Assembly: GCA_030686995.1 (NCBI GenBank)
Contig: CM060706.1
Coordinates: forward strand, 142,189,505-142,253,504
Length of the DNA stretch: 64,000 nucleotides
Source of the DNA: Artemisia argyi
Taxonomy: Eukaryota > Streptophyta > Magnoliopsida > Asterales > Asteraceae
Direction of reading: 5' to 3'
Positions 1 through 14,295 of this stretch are shown here, piece by piece. Within the stretch, counting starts at the first letter, position 1; each line of letters opens with the position of its first letter. Both the position numbers and the translations under genes were made by a program. Below the pieces are notes generated by a model. The model saw nothing but the letters and a program-made list of their open reading frames with translations, did not search any database and was not told where the DNA came from.

Positions 1-3000
1 AGAGAGACAACATTCTGTCTTAACGCTCGTTTGTGTGTAAATTAGACTTACCGAACAACCATTACATGTACACTGTCATCTTAAGGGTGAATTACCCACA
101 ATTCCACAATGATTATCCAAAACACTAAGCTTTCGGGCTTATGCAAAAGTACGATATAGTGGACGATAATTGATGGTAATTCTTTAATTGGTGAACCCGA
201 TACCTCAATCAAAACTTTGTTATTTTACTCTTAGCAAATTGGTAATAAAAATGTTTTGTAAAACCAATGTTATGAAGTTGTATGCATGCTTCTTCATACA
301 TTATTTTGATCACATCAAAATATTAATACCCTTATAAAATTAAGTTGAATGCCATCTAATTAAGAACACTTGAAGTTGTAATTTACGTCATGTGAGAACT
401 TGGCGAGATTGCAATGGAGAGGTAAATTTCATAAATTCATTGCTAGCAGATCAACTGATGTGATGGATTTATGAGTTTGCAGTTTTTAAGTTAGACGACT
501 TAAATTGAGTAGGAAGTGAAATCTTAGACTCAAGGCATTAAGATGGGGGATCAAACATGCTTACATTACAAAAGTTTTGTGATTGTAAATCCCATAAATC
601 TAGGAATTGCAATATGATATTGGCAATTATTGTACGACAATTACCTTGTTGAATACTATCATTACTAGCAGATCAACTGATGTAATGGTACTATGTCAAT
701 TAGGATCCTAGCTTTAAGAAAATACTATGGTTTATATGAATATTTACCAATGGGTATTTTATTTTCTTAAAGATCTAATTATCGAAAATACTGAAATCGA
801 ATTTTGTAATTCGTTTTAATGTATTAATGCAACGTTCAAACCGTAAACGCACTTTGGGCTTTGGTAAATTGATCTAGTTCTGTTTTCAAACAAATGTTTG
901 ATTAAGAAATATTTACTTGAAAGACAAAAGAAGTCTCCTTTCTATGAAGGAAGAGTGAGACACAATCCTATTCCTTTTCATGAATGAGAAAGGATAAAAG
1001 GAATATTAGATATGTCTAAATTCTAATATAACTCATAGCAAATTTTTTAATAGTTAAGAAAATTGCGAATATTTTTCATAGGGATTTTATCATCCTCATT
1101 CGGTGATTAAATTCTTAGTAACAAATATGATATTTGGTTAACAGAAAATTATGTATGACATTTTATGAGTTATTATAATTAGAAGCAACACAAATTACTG
1201 CAAAATGTTTAAAGACAAACTAGTTGTTTTGACTATTTTAAAGGTGCTACATACATTGTAGGATGGTAGACCTGTTAAGGAAGAAATTGCATGCCCAATT
1301 TTTCAAGTTAAAAGTATTTGGTGGATAGTCCATCATTTACGTAGTAGAATACACTTTTAGTGCATAAGTAATTGTTATGTATGGACAATTAAATGTGTAG
1401 GAAAGTTAAAAGTACATTATTTTCTTTCACTGGATATGAAACATTTTAAATGTTGTCAAATTCAGTGGGAGTATTGTGCACTTATCACTGAATAAGGAAT
1501 TATTGTAATGATCTTTAATTCAGTGGGAGTTACAAGCTTTGATATCTTGGTAGCTAAAGATAATTACTTTCCAAGTATAGACACTCATACTTTTAAGGAT
1601 AGTCTTGTACGTCTCCTTACTAGACATTGTTGTTTTACATATACTTGTTATGCTAAAGTCTATGACACAATCATATTGAACACATAAACAAATGCATGAC
1701 ATGTTGTTTATCAACTATATGAGGTTGTTCCATGCACAAGTGGGAGAAATGTTATCTTTAATGTGTGCAAGAAACAACTCATAAAGATATGATTTAATGG
1801 ATTCTCTTGACTACAAGGTAAGAGAATAATGTTCTAATATTAATTCTAGAAACACTTGGTGTTACAATTTATGTTATGTGAGAGCTTAGCTAGATTGCAA
1901 CAACAAGGTGAATTTCATATTTCATTACTAGCAGATCAACTGATGTAATTGAACTATGAGAATTTGCAGTTTCTAAATTAGAATAATGTTCTAATATGAA
2001 TTATACTAAGCTAATTCAAGAAACACTTGGTGTTACAATTTACGTTATGTGAGAGCTTAACTAGATTGCAACAACAAGGTGAATTTCATATTTTCATTAC
2101 TAGCAGATCAACTGATGTAATTGAACTATGAGAATTTGCAGTTTCTAAATTAGATACCTATTAGAACATGTGTCAATATGATATCAAGACTACTTTAATT
2201 TGTAGATTTATGAATTCATAGAATGACATAAATTAATAAAGTAATCTAATGCTACTTCAATCTGAATATTTATGTGTTCTTGGAATAACATAAATAAATG
2301 AAGAAATAATGTTATTTACATTATTATGAAGTAATAAATTAACTTGAAATTACTATTGAAACCAAAAGATGGTGTTCATAATTACTTTAGTTAAACATGT
2401 TTATGTTTCATTGTAAAGATATAAACATAAAGTCTTTTAATTGTTACAAGACTTATAGTAAAGTAAGACGTTATCTTGTTATGTTTTTTAATTACGACAT
2501 ATACATGAAGTTATTAAATTGTTAAATGACTTATAACGTATAGTGGGATTATAACAGTTTATGTTTTCTTGTAAAGAGATGAACATGAAGTAACTTTGTA
2601 AAAAGTACTTGTGTTATAAAGCATGTAATTGGCTTGAAAATACTATTATACCATTAAAATGACTTAGTTGGTAAATAGAAAAGTCAAGAGGAATATGGTT
2701 ATCTTAAATATTGTTAGATTGTCTTACAATATTAATACTAATGAAATATCAAATGTTTATGGTATGTTCAGTTAGGAAAATCAAACTCTTGTTATATTGT
2801 TTGATTAAAGATAACTATGACTTCTTTTCTTCCAAAAGTTATCAAGGTTAAAATGTTGAGTATGACTTGGACATATTTAATAAAACTCCAACATAGAAGA
2901 TTAATAAGACATTATCATATGATGGAATGTGATGAATCACATTAAGTCTTAAATTGAAGTTCTAAATTTGTTTAACTGCTTATGAAGAGGTTATTAACAA

Positions 3001-5620
3001 AGTAAAGTTAGGAACTGTCAATATGTATTTGTAATGTCCCAAAAGAGAATATTGTATTGTTTCTTTATTTGCTAAGAATTTAAAGATAGTCTTTAAATTG
3101 CTAAAAGCAAGTGGGAGTTTTGATCTTTAAAAGATAAAATTGCAAGATACATAATCTTCTAAAATACACTAGTAAATATCATGATGAAGTTTGACATTTG
3201 AATGTTAAATCTCAACATGATAATAAAGGTTGACATTTAAATGTTAAATATCAAGATGATAGAATTATCATTCATAGAATAGAAATATATCTCAGATATT
3301 TGATGAATATGCTGAGGACTATGATTTACAGGATTATTATAAACCTGATAATCATTATGATACATTACCAAATATGAAATTGGGTAAAGTATACATGATA
3401 TGAATGATTAAGATGCTGTCCATAAAGATAATCAATTTTAGAAACTTGGTTAGACTAGAAAATGAGGATGAGTTTCTTCAAAGATAAGGTAACCATTGTG
3501 GTTTAAATCTTTGAATAGAAATCATATGGACAAAATTGTGCACATATTTAATGTATGTTTTATGACAAGATTATTAATCACACTTAAGCAATTAACTGTG
3601 ATTGAATATTCTTTTCTAAACACATTAAATATATAAAGATTATGATTGTCATATTTATGAAATTGACAATAGAATATCAAAACTCTTTCTTGAGTGACAA
3701 TAGAATAAGTAATCAAAAGGAGTTTATGAATTCAAATAAATCTTTGAAAATGTACAAGGTGCAATGATCCATGGATGGATAAATGCATGCATCTAGAAGA
3801 TTACTCTTATGTTTAATTATTAAATTCATGTTTTGATTTATAATTAAAATAAGATAATTTCTAAGTATTCATAAAAAGCTAGTGAGAGTATTATGTTTAA
3901 TTTCTTAAATCATATATGTTGTGGAACATATGAAAAGTAATATTCCATATAAGTAAATGTTAAGTCTTAGAATGGAATGAAACTTTACTTGAAAGATTTA
4001 GAAAATAAGACATACAACCTTGGAATCAATGTTTATAGTTGAAAAATGTGCGGTAAATAAATCTAATATAACATGATATATTATTTATAAAGTCTGAATA
4101 GATATGTATGACATGAATAAAATCTAAGTATGACTCAAAGATTTTTCATGTACATCATGTTTTGTTGTATCATGCTTAATTACAAGATGATTTGGCAATA
4201 TTAATATCTAATTAAAAGTTATTAGATAACTTGTGTAATATTCTATAAAGAATATGTTTGATTATAGAATTACATCCTTAATCTGGAACAGCTTCTAAAT
4301 TCTATAGATGAACAATTTTTCAATTGTTGTGAAAATTGTCATAGCCAACAAACTTGAAAGTTTGAAGAGCATCAAACATTACAAAATAGATATTAATGTT
4401 TACGAAAAGTTATAATAGCATATTGTTTTAGCATACAATGATGCTAATGAAATTGAGATGATACTCAATACTAGTTATGGTAAGGATTTCATCCTTGGTT
4501 GTTACAAGTTATGCTTATTAAAAACATAGTTGCATTATACATTAAGAGAATAAGAATACTTTAAACTTTAAAATGTTTGGAAGTTTAATTATCATAAATT
4601 GGTGGTTAAGGATGTCACACATTTTATGAAATATTATATGGCATTGTCAAAATAGTTGAGTATGCACATACAAGAACTTCACTTGTTGAATTCTTGAAAT
4701 AAGTATTCTTAAAATTCCGATAGATCAAAGTTGGATGATTTATGTTTTGTCAACAAGTAGGAATGTCATTACTTGAGACATAATTCATCAACAAGATTTT
4801 TCATGCATTGATCTATTTAGTATTTGGATGAGGGATGTTAAACAATTATTATAATAAATTTAAATACATGGTATGTTTAATTTATAATAAATTGTATCCT
4901 ATATTTGTATGTTTAATCCATGAATAAATGTTATTCTAAATTGTCCGTTGTCAGTTAATAATATGGGAATATTATTAAATCAAGACAAATCTGAAGGTTG
5001 GTATAATATGCTTAAAGTATATTGATGCGTTGACATGCCATTTCAGATGATATTCAGTGATACCGAATATAGGACTTATCCCAACTACATGATGTTACTT
5101 TATGGATTTTGTTATTAAGTAAATCATGAGAAGTTATCCTCAGACTTGAGATGCAAGATAAGTGTCATGAATGTAGTACATTTTTGTGGAACAACTTAAC
5201 GCTATACGTAACTGGTAGTCATAAGGGTTGTTTTCGGAAGTGTTACAAAGTTTGTGGGTTTTGCTTGTAATCAAGATAGAATTTGTTCCTTCAAATTTAT
5301 TTTTGGAGTTTAATACTGTTGGGCCCCTCGTAGGGTTGGTAAGATGTATGTGTGGCCACACCCAAGATCTCCCCTGAATATGTTCAGAAGATTTGGTAAT
5401 CTTGATCAATCACAAACAACGAGAAACAGAATAGTTAATTAAGGAATGACTTTAATCCATATCCTTATTAACATGGTATTAGAAACAAAAGGATAATAAT
5501 AATGAGAAATCATTAAAAGGTTTTTCCAGGAGCCTTACTCGAGATCGTACTAGAAGCATCGGCGTGTTGCAAGACGCTAACCGATGTGATTACACTATTA
5601 AAATATGTCCAAGTGGGAGC
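1..5620 (+). mobile_element. Internal region of a non-coding copia-like LTR retroelement (5' end outside window)
   Basis: This 5.6-kb, strongly AT-rich stretch has no ORF above about 90 codons and no recognisable gag, protease, integrase or reverse transcriptase. It is assigned to an LTR element because it runs straight into an LTR at 5621, preceded by a purine-rich tract (AAGTGGGAGC, 5611-5620) of the kind that primes plus-strand synthesis in copia elements. The core GTGGGAG also occurs near 1466, 1523, 1740 and 3113. A motif reading CTAGCAGATCAACTGATG recurs at about 442, 665, 1927 and 2100. The element is either a large non-autonomous derivative or very decayed. Its 5' LTR and primer site would lie before base 1. 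Confidence 0.6.
1824..2150. repeat. Tandem duplication, unit about 157-165 bp, inside the copia-like element
   Basis: Copy 1 runs from about 1824 to 1980 and copy 2 from 1981 to about 2150. Both begin GAATAATGTTCTAATAT, pass through AACACTTGGTGTTACAATTTA and the CTAGCAGATCAACTGATGTAAT motif, and end GCAGTTTCTAAATTAGA. Copy 2 has about 10 extra bases near its start. More diverged single copies lie at about 363-500 and 655-700, so the unit has spread within the element more than once. Confidence 0.8.
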
Positions 5621-6407
5621 TGTTAGATTATGGACATTATTTTAGTAGTTGTATGTTAAGATCGAACTCGAGATCACGGGATTGCACACAATACGTATGA
5701 AGAGAAAAAGTAATAATTATTTATAAATGTTATAATTAATTATTAAACACAAAATAAATAATAGTAATTAGTATTTAATGATTAATGACTAATGGACTAT
5801 TAAACGAAGATTAGGAAAGTAATACTAGGAAAAATTTGGAAACAAGAGAAGGTTCCGGAAACCCCTAGGGGATCCAAAACCGATCGGCATAGGGAGGTTT
5901 CCACCTCCTTATGTGCCTTGAGCTCCAAGTTTTGAATAGTATATAAGCAAACCCAAGATGCATGTTTTTCTCATAACTTGTACACACACATCTTGGTGTT
6001 TTCTCTCCTCTTTCTTTTCTTTGGTCGATCCAACAAAACAACCCCTAAGGGTTTCGATTTTCTTGAATCAAAACAAGGTTTTGTGTTTATTACTTGCATA
6101 AACTTTTTCTTGAATTAGTACGTGTGTACAAGAACGTGAATCAAACACACTATTGTTTGATTCTTGGATTGAATTACAAAAGAGGTAAGGGGTAATTCTT
6201 GTAATCCATATAAACCCTAATTAGGGTTCTTGGTTCCGGAAGATTGCATTGATTCTTGTTCGGGCTAGAATCATAACGGTACGTTTACTATTTAATTATT
6301 GATTAATTAATTACATGTTATTTGATCTTATTATAATTGCTTCCGCTATGCTCACTTTGATGTACTTGATTTATTTATATGAAGGTCATGATATAATAAT
6401 TCCAACA
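5621..6407 (+). repeat. 3' LTR (787 bp) of the copia-like element
   Basis: The LTR begins TGTTAGATT right after the polypurine tract and ends AATTCCAACA, so its termini are the short inverted repeat usual for plant copia LTRs. The sequence beyond 6407 is F-box coding sequence on the opposite strand, which fixes the right boundary. The partner LTR lies outside the window, so neither target-site duplication nor LTR divergence can be checked. A TATA-like box at 5939 and a pyrimidine-rich tract downstream give it normal U3/R organisation. Confidence 0.85.
5939..5948 (+). promoter_or_regulatory. LTR TATA box
   Basis: GTATATAAGC lies about 320 bp into the LTR, followed by a CT-rich leader at about 5995-6020. 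The position fits the U3/R boundary of a plant LTR promoter. Function is inferred from position only. Confidence 0.5.
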
Positions 6408-7228
6408 TCCATTTCAATATCACCTGGTTCGAGTTTCGAAGACTCTTTTACAGTGTCGTTTTCCATTACCCATTTGTATCTGTAAGTTTGATAGTATCCA
6501 TATTTATAAATTAACATGCATTCATCATGATCACTTACCCCGAGTCTGTCAGCATCATAACATTCAGATTTCTGAGAATTATATGGTAGGGGAATTTCTC
6601 TGAATTCCTCTTTAGTTAAATCAAAAGAAAGAATTACTTTCTTCTTATTTTGATCTTTCGTAAGCCAGTTAATTGTTCCATGGTATAAGATACCAGGGTT
6701 ACAATTTTCAATTAACTTATAGTTTACATCTTTAATAAATTCCCATCTATTCGATCTCAATTTTAACAAATAAAATTTTGTAATCTTAAGTTTCTTGAAC
6801 CCTACTATAACATTGTAATCATCGGTGGATAAATCATACCCGAAACCGAAACATAATAATGCAGCTCTTTTAGGAATTTCAGGAAGCTTTTACAGTTTCT
6901 TAACCTCTCTCGTAGAAGGATTGGCTACTTCAAGTTCATTATAACGAAGATAGATACATAAAAGGCCATTCGAAGAACCAACAATATAATGTCTCGTTTT
7001 TCCAAACAATCTCTTTAAAGTCCTACAGCTTGCATCATGTATAGCGATCCTTTTATGTTCAATTTCATGATGCTTGTTGCAAGTATGGTTTAGATGAGCT
7101 TTGACAAAATCAGAACTTGATATCAAAGAATACCATGACTTACAAACGCTCTTGTATCTGAGTAGATTTTTGACATCCAATTGTGCGAGTATTTTCTCAA
7201 GCAAATCAAAGGGTAAAAACTCTGCCAT
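6408..7228 (-). pseudogene. F-box gene (F-box plus F-box-associated domain), broken by a stop codon and an LTR insertion
   Basis: Reading leftward from the ATG at 7226-7228, the protein begins MAEFLPFDLLEKILAQL and has a typical F-box in residues 1-45 (LPFDLLEKILAQLDVKNLL, then VCKSWYSLI). This is the part that docks substrate adaptors onto SKP1 in SCF ubiquitin ligases. It continues into an F-box-associated region (SNGLLCI, ANPSTREV, then a GFGYD motif past the stop). An in-frame TAA at 6890-6892 interrupts at about residue 113; the same frame stays open below it to 6408, so one nonsense change is the only internal lesion. The last codons come from the copia LTR: about 273 codons remain of a family usually near 350-400, so the C-terminus is lost. 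An upstream ATG at 7300 would add 24 residues but the F-box fits the later start. Substrate unknown. Confidence 0.85.
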
Positions 7229-9938
<2,710 letters not shown>

Positions 9939-9964
9939 ATTTTTGATTTAGTTTTATAAATTTT

Positions 9965-11428
9965 GGGAAGTGATATGCACACTTCACAAAATAATTGGAA
10001 CACTCTTATTTATTGTGTTTGGACATTTATATCCTCATAGTTACCTTTACATTTTCACCCATGTGAGGGTATAAATGCCAAACACAATAAATTTGAGTGT
10101 CCGAAATATTTTGTTGAGTGTGCAAATAGGTTAATAGACAAAAAAGTAACTATACTTTACAAAAAAGTTCGCCTAAGTTACTCACCTTTCAAATTGTTCA
10201 TCTAAGTTACTAATGTTTGCGTATTTATTCAGCAGGATACTGATCTTTAAAAAAAAGTGTTATTCAGGTCACTCCATGGAAGGGTTACCTGCTAAACGGG
10301 TTTAATAAATGGACGAATTACATGAATGGTCCCTGGATTGACAAATATTGCATCAACCGTCCCAAAAAACGTCTTCGGTCTTTTTTTTTCTTACGTTTTC
10401 GTCCGTTTTAAATGTTTTCATCCAATTTTTTTTACGTTTTCATCTGTTTTTAAACGTTTTTTTTTTTCCATTTGTATACGTTTTCACCCGTTTTTATACG
10501 TTTTCATCCATTTTTCTTATGTTTTCCTACGTTTTTATCCACTTTTAACCGTTTCTATATGTTTTCATCCGTTTTTATACGTCCGCTTTTATACATTTTC
10601 GTTTGTTTTACTTAAGTTTTCTCACCTTGCCACATCACCTCAAAAAATCGAGAAAAAAAATCAAAATTTTTTTTTTTGAAAAAATAAAATCGAAATTTGT
10701 TTTGAAAAAGAAATTAGAATTTTTTTTCGAGCAAAAAAAATTCAACATTTTAAAAAAAAAAATAAAATCAAAAATTATATTGTTGAAAAAAATCGAGCAA
10801 AAAAAATTCAATTTTTTTTAAAAAGATAGAATCAAAAAAAAATCGAGCAAAAAAAATTCAATTTTTTTTAAACGTATTAAAACGGATAAAAACATATGCA
10901 AACGTAAGAAAAATGGACAAAAACTTAAAAAACGGATTAATACGTTTTAAAACGGATAAAAACGTAAGAAAAACAGACAAAAAATTATAAAAGCGGATTA
11001 AAACGTATTAAAACAGACAAAAACGTATGAAAACGGACGAAAACGACTAAAAACTGACAAAAACGTATAAAAACGGACAAAACCATATGAAAATGTAAGA
11101 AAAACGGACAAAAATGTATAAAGGACTAACGTTGCAAATAATCGTTGGCTAAATGGACTAACGTTGCCACATGATAACTAACAGAACTGGCGGTCGTTAG
11201 CTCAAGGACAAATGGTGCAAATTATATGTGTAAATTCTAGGGTATTTTAGTCATGTCACATTTTTTAACATGTTATCATAAGTTAATATAAGCTCAGTAA
11301 CGTACATAACCGGTTAGTCAAAGATTAGTAACTTATATGAACATTTTGAAAGTTGAATAACTTAGGCGAATTTTTTTGTAAAATATAGTTACTTTTTTGT
11401 CTATTAACCCGTGTGCAAATCATCTCCC
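9965..11428. mobile_element. Foldback MITE (171 bp once its insertion is removed), Mutator-type
   Basis: The left arm starts GGGAAGTGATATGCACAC (9965). The right end, read on the other strand, starts GGGAGATGATTTGCACAC (ending 11428). It is flanked by a perfect 9-bp direct repeat ATAAATTTT (9956-9964 and 11429-11437), the TSD length of Mutator-like transposons. The arms are nearly complementary through AACAAAATA, TTATTGTGTTTGG and ATTTATA(C/T)CCTCA, with a short loop at about 10040-10060, so the single strand would form one long hairpin. It encodes nothing. The copy is split at 10127 by a second element. Confidence 0.85.
10128..11410. mobile_element. Non-autonomous Mutator-like element (1283 bp) nested in the foldback MITE
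   Basis: The left terminus AGGTTAATAGACAAAAAAG and the inverted right terminus GGGTTAATAGACAAAAAAG begin TIRs of about 90 bp (10128-10220 and about 11320-11410), with matches through GTAACTATA, TTCGCCTAAGTTA and TTCATNTAAGTTACTAAT. A perfect 10-bp direct repeat GTGTGCAAAT flanks it (10118-10127, 11411-11420). The interior is itself a long imperfect inverted repeat: the left half is rich in ACGTTTTCATCCGTTTT-like phrases and the right half in AAACGTATAAAAACGGAC-like phrases, so it is also a foldback structure. The 117-codon ORF at 10326-10679 is low-complexity Phe/Ser translation of that repeat and is not called as a gene. Confidence 0.85.
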
Positions 11429-11437
11429 ATAAATTTT

Positions 11438-12422
11438 AGTAGGGAATTGTTTTAGTGACCAAATGTCACAAATTTTGTCTTTTGAGATTATTAGAAGCAT
11501 ACCTCGAGAAGTACGAGACACAAAGGGTGCCCTTAGGCTAAACAGAGTGGGAAAGAAATGATCCGTAAGTGACTAATTCATGAGAGTGAGTACCAAAACA
11601 CAAGTCCAAATCGCGAGTGAGTAAAAATAAAATAAAAAATTAAAGGCCTACGTATGGTGAGTTACTCACTATACTGAGAGATGTGAAAAGTGGGATTTTT
11701 ATAATTAAATATTTGGTTTGTGAGTGTGTTATTTAGTGTGATATATTTTTATAAAAGTGAGTAGGAGTGATTAAAACGGATGTATGGTGAGTGAGAGTGA
11801 GTGGAAATAAGATTAAAGAGAAAGCTGGGGTGACGCTGAGTTGACGGTGAATGAGTTGCTACCACTACTTCTAGTCTTAGTTGAAAGAAAACAATTTTGT
11901 TTTTTATAAAATATTTTGTACAAAAGAAGGAAAATAGAGATTACATTCAAATCAATTTTTCCTCCACACATTCTATACAAAACATAAAGCATGCATTTCT
12001 CAACTTAACAATGAATACAAAAACACATTTTCTGTTTTTCCTTGTTTCTCTTGTAACTCCCTATCCTCTCTTTTTCTTTACAAAACCGAAAATAAAAAAT
12101 TTATGAATTTTTTTCCCAACTAAATGCACTCTGTATTTACTAACAACGATAACAAATCTTGTTAAGAACCTTATTACACGCCTTTGAGTAAGATCTAAAC
12201 TTACATCCTTTTGTTTATTACCAATATACTCAAATACTAAGACACCACTAAACCAAATGTCTAACATCACCCAAAATTTACCCCACAAATGCATAAATAA
12301 GCTTTTTTCAATTCTTGAAAAACAATAGAATAGATATTCTAACTGGAAGGCTAAAAATTATTTCACTCTTTTTGATATGATCAAATGACCTCTTTTTCTG
12401 AATAAACTTGACTATTCTCAAA
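11438..12422. other. Unassigned AT-rich stretch
   Basis: No gene is supported. The middle (about 11570-11830) is rich in GAGTGAGT-like direct repeats and reads as a decayed non-coding repeat without clear termini. The ORFs of 60-77 codons at 11897-12490 look random. Confidence 0.4.
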
Positions 12423-12555
12423 GGAGAGTGATATGTACACGGAGTATTCTTATTTGCACACAGAAAATTGTTTTGAAATGACATGTACACCCTTCCCGAC
12501 TTTTACCCAATATCCATCATCAATGTTGTTCTCCTCCCACCCCACTTTCTCACTC

Positions 12556-12965
12556 TGTTTGGAGAAATCCAACAAACCAGTTTCTTGATTCGTGGTTCCG
12601 CTCTAGAAACTGGTTTGTTGGAACCGATTTCTAGAGCGGAACCACGAATCAAGAACTACTCCGACAAGACCTCGGCAAAGGGTTATGATCCCTTAATTCC
12701 GAGTGGCACCAACACACACAAGATATTTTACACTCAAATGTTTATTAAACGTGAGCAAGAAAAGAAGGTACAAATAAAACATCACCCCCTCATCCCTATT
12801 TATAGAGAATGAAGGGGGAGAAACCTAATCCTTGGTGAACAAGGATTCTACAATTGAGGAGGTTAGGAACTTTCCTAATACATGACTAACCTCCTTAAGT
12901 TTGAACTAAAATACAATTAACCCCCTAAACTTATATCCTAACTATTACACACTAATATTCTAACA
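12556..12965 (-). repeat. 3' LTR of the copia mini-element, enlarged by an inverted duplication
   Basis: This LTR matches 15070-15432 apart from point changes and about 47 extra bases near its left end. The extra block is an inverted copy of adjacent LTR sequence: CTTGATTCGTGGTTCCGCTC (from about 12583) is the reverse complement of the block ending GAACCACGAATCAAG at about 12655. The true end at 12556 is set by the CACTC TSD and by the TGTTTGGAGAAATCC start, which matches TGTTGGAAGAAATCC of the other LTR. Confidence 0.8.
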
Positions 12966-12987
12966 ATTTCCACCTTAGTGGTAATAG

Positions 12988-14295
12988 TTAGCCTTCTCCG
13001 ATACGCAGCAGCTTCAACCAGTGCTGGAACCTCGGACCAGGGACCGCCTTCGTCAAGGCACCAGTAGCAATACCCGCTACTAACCTTAGCTCAAATCCTA
13101 ACTCTGTAGAGAGTCCCTTTAGCCATGTATTCTCCTTCAATTCTCCAGCAAGTGTCATATACCCCGCTTCAGTTGTTAGCAAAGTCATCATGTGTCGCAA
13201 CATAGCTTCCCAGCTCACAGCACATTCCTGTATCATAAACCCGTTCATTGTGATTGATCTACCCATGGCGTAGTCATAATCCACAAAAGCCTGTACGTCC
13301 GTCTGTAATCCAAGATCAAACCTATCCAACATTCCCACATACGCAGATGTTATGTCAGGTCTCGTGCAGACCACTTGATACTCATGACTTCCAACTACAT
13401 ATATACGTGACCCCTTACTCTTCTTTTCTTCATCACGATTCCCTGATATACCATCCTCTAACGACAGCGTAGAGTGTCCCCCCAACAATATCCGAACCGA
13501 CATCCCGTTGGAAAACCTGAATCGTGACACCCTCAGAGTATTACCACTCTGAGACCTGAAGATCTCCATACCAAGTATAATTTCCTTTGCTTCATCCAGC
13601 AAACCCTTGGTAACCCAGATCTCAGCCTTGCTTTCGCAAGTAAACCCCATATAATCTATATAGAGGAATAGATATATGAACATACCTTGTGCATAGTTCC
13701 AATAATATATGTTACTGTCGTCACTGCTTTGCCTGAAACCGTTGCTGAGCATACACATACCAGACCGAGTATCCATATCTCCTTTCATTACAGCCATCCA
13801 CTTGGAAATTACATCACAAGTAACTGCATTCCTGAAAGTCAATGACTCATGTGCATCTTCCTTTATCACTGCAGCAACTCCTAAAGCAGCCATATTACTG
13901 TCACCTCTATACCTTTCAGCAGCATTACCCTCTGCACCATCTTGACCAGGTGCTCCGGTTTTCATAATGTCTGCCCCAACCTTTGCACCAAGATGTACCT
14001 GCTTATTTACCAAGCAATTCGTGTTTGTCTTTCCTTCAAGTTGTTTAACCTCCAACTTTCTTTGAGCCACTGGAGCATGATCATTACTCTCCTGAATTAC
14101 CTCAGCTTCACGATTTTCCTGAGCTCCCTGCAGTTCCACCTCAAACCAAACACGCTTTTGAACATGTACTCCATGGACCCTTGTTTTAATACCAAGACCA
14201 AGTTGCTTGAACCCAACTTGTTTTGAACCTCCATGTTTTTGTACAATATTCCCATCGATCTTTTCGACGTTTAACCTAGTATTCATACTAGCCAT
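12988..14295 (-). CDS. Single 435-aa ORF of the copia mini-element: novel N-terminus fused to RT/RNase H remnant
   Basis: The ORF begins MASMNTRLNVEKIDGNIVQK and is open to the stop near the 3' LTR. Residues 1-150 have no copia domain I can name. From about 170 it follows the C-terminal part of copia reverse transcriptase: the YVDD-like catalytic box is YIDYM at 212-216, so one aspartate is lost, followed by LLDEAKEIILGMEI at 232-245 and VVCTRPDI at 308-315. The rest is the copia RNase H region (FVDYDYA 337-343, TTEAGYMTL 374-382, WLKGL 391-395). Gag, protease, integrase and the RT fingers are missing. The lost aspartate and shortened RT make polymerase activity unlikely. A long open frame with a degenerate active site could mean a very recent copy or a kept structural role. 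I recall similar proteins from Anthemideae genomes, but this was not searched. Confidence 0.7.
   Translation of the reverse strand: MASMNTRLNVEKIDGNIVQKHGGSKQVGFKQLGLGIKTRVHGVHVQKRVWFEVELQGAQENREAEVIQESNDHAPVAQRKLEVKQLEGKTNTNCLVNKQVHLGAKVGADIMKTGAPGQDGAEGNAAERYRGDSNMAALGVAAVIKEDAHESLTFRNAVTCDVISKWMAVMKGDMDTRSGMCMLSNGFRQSSDDSNIYYWNYAQGMFIYLFLYIDYMGFTCESKAEIWVTKGLLDEAKEIILGMEIFRSQSGNTLRVSRFRFSNGMSVRILLGGHSTLSLEDGISGNRDEEKKSKGSRIYVVGSHEYQVVCTRPDITSAYVGMLDRFDLGLQTDVQAFVDYDYAMGRSITMNGFMIQECAVSWEAMLRHMMTLLTTEAGYMTLAGELKENTWLKGLSTELGFELRLVAGIATGALTKAVPGPRFQHWLKLLRIGEG

Noticed and set aside
10326..10679. 117-codon ORF rich in Phe and Ser
   Set aside because: It is translation of ACGTTTTCATCCG-like repeats in the arm of the Mutator-like foldback element, with no domain.
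13709..14226. Plus-strand ORFs opposite the copia ORF
   Set aside because: They are antisense shadows of the 435-codon minus-strand frame, which has recognisable copia motifs.
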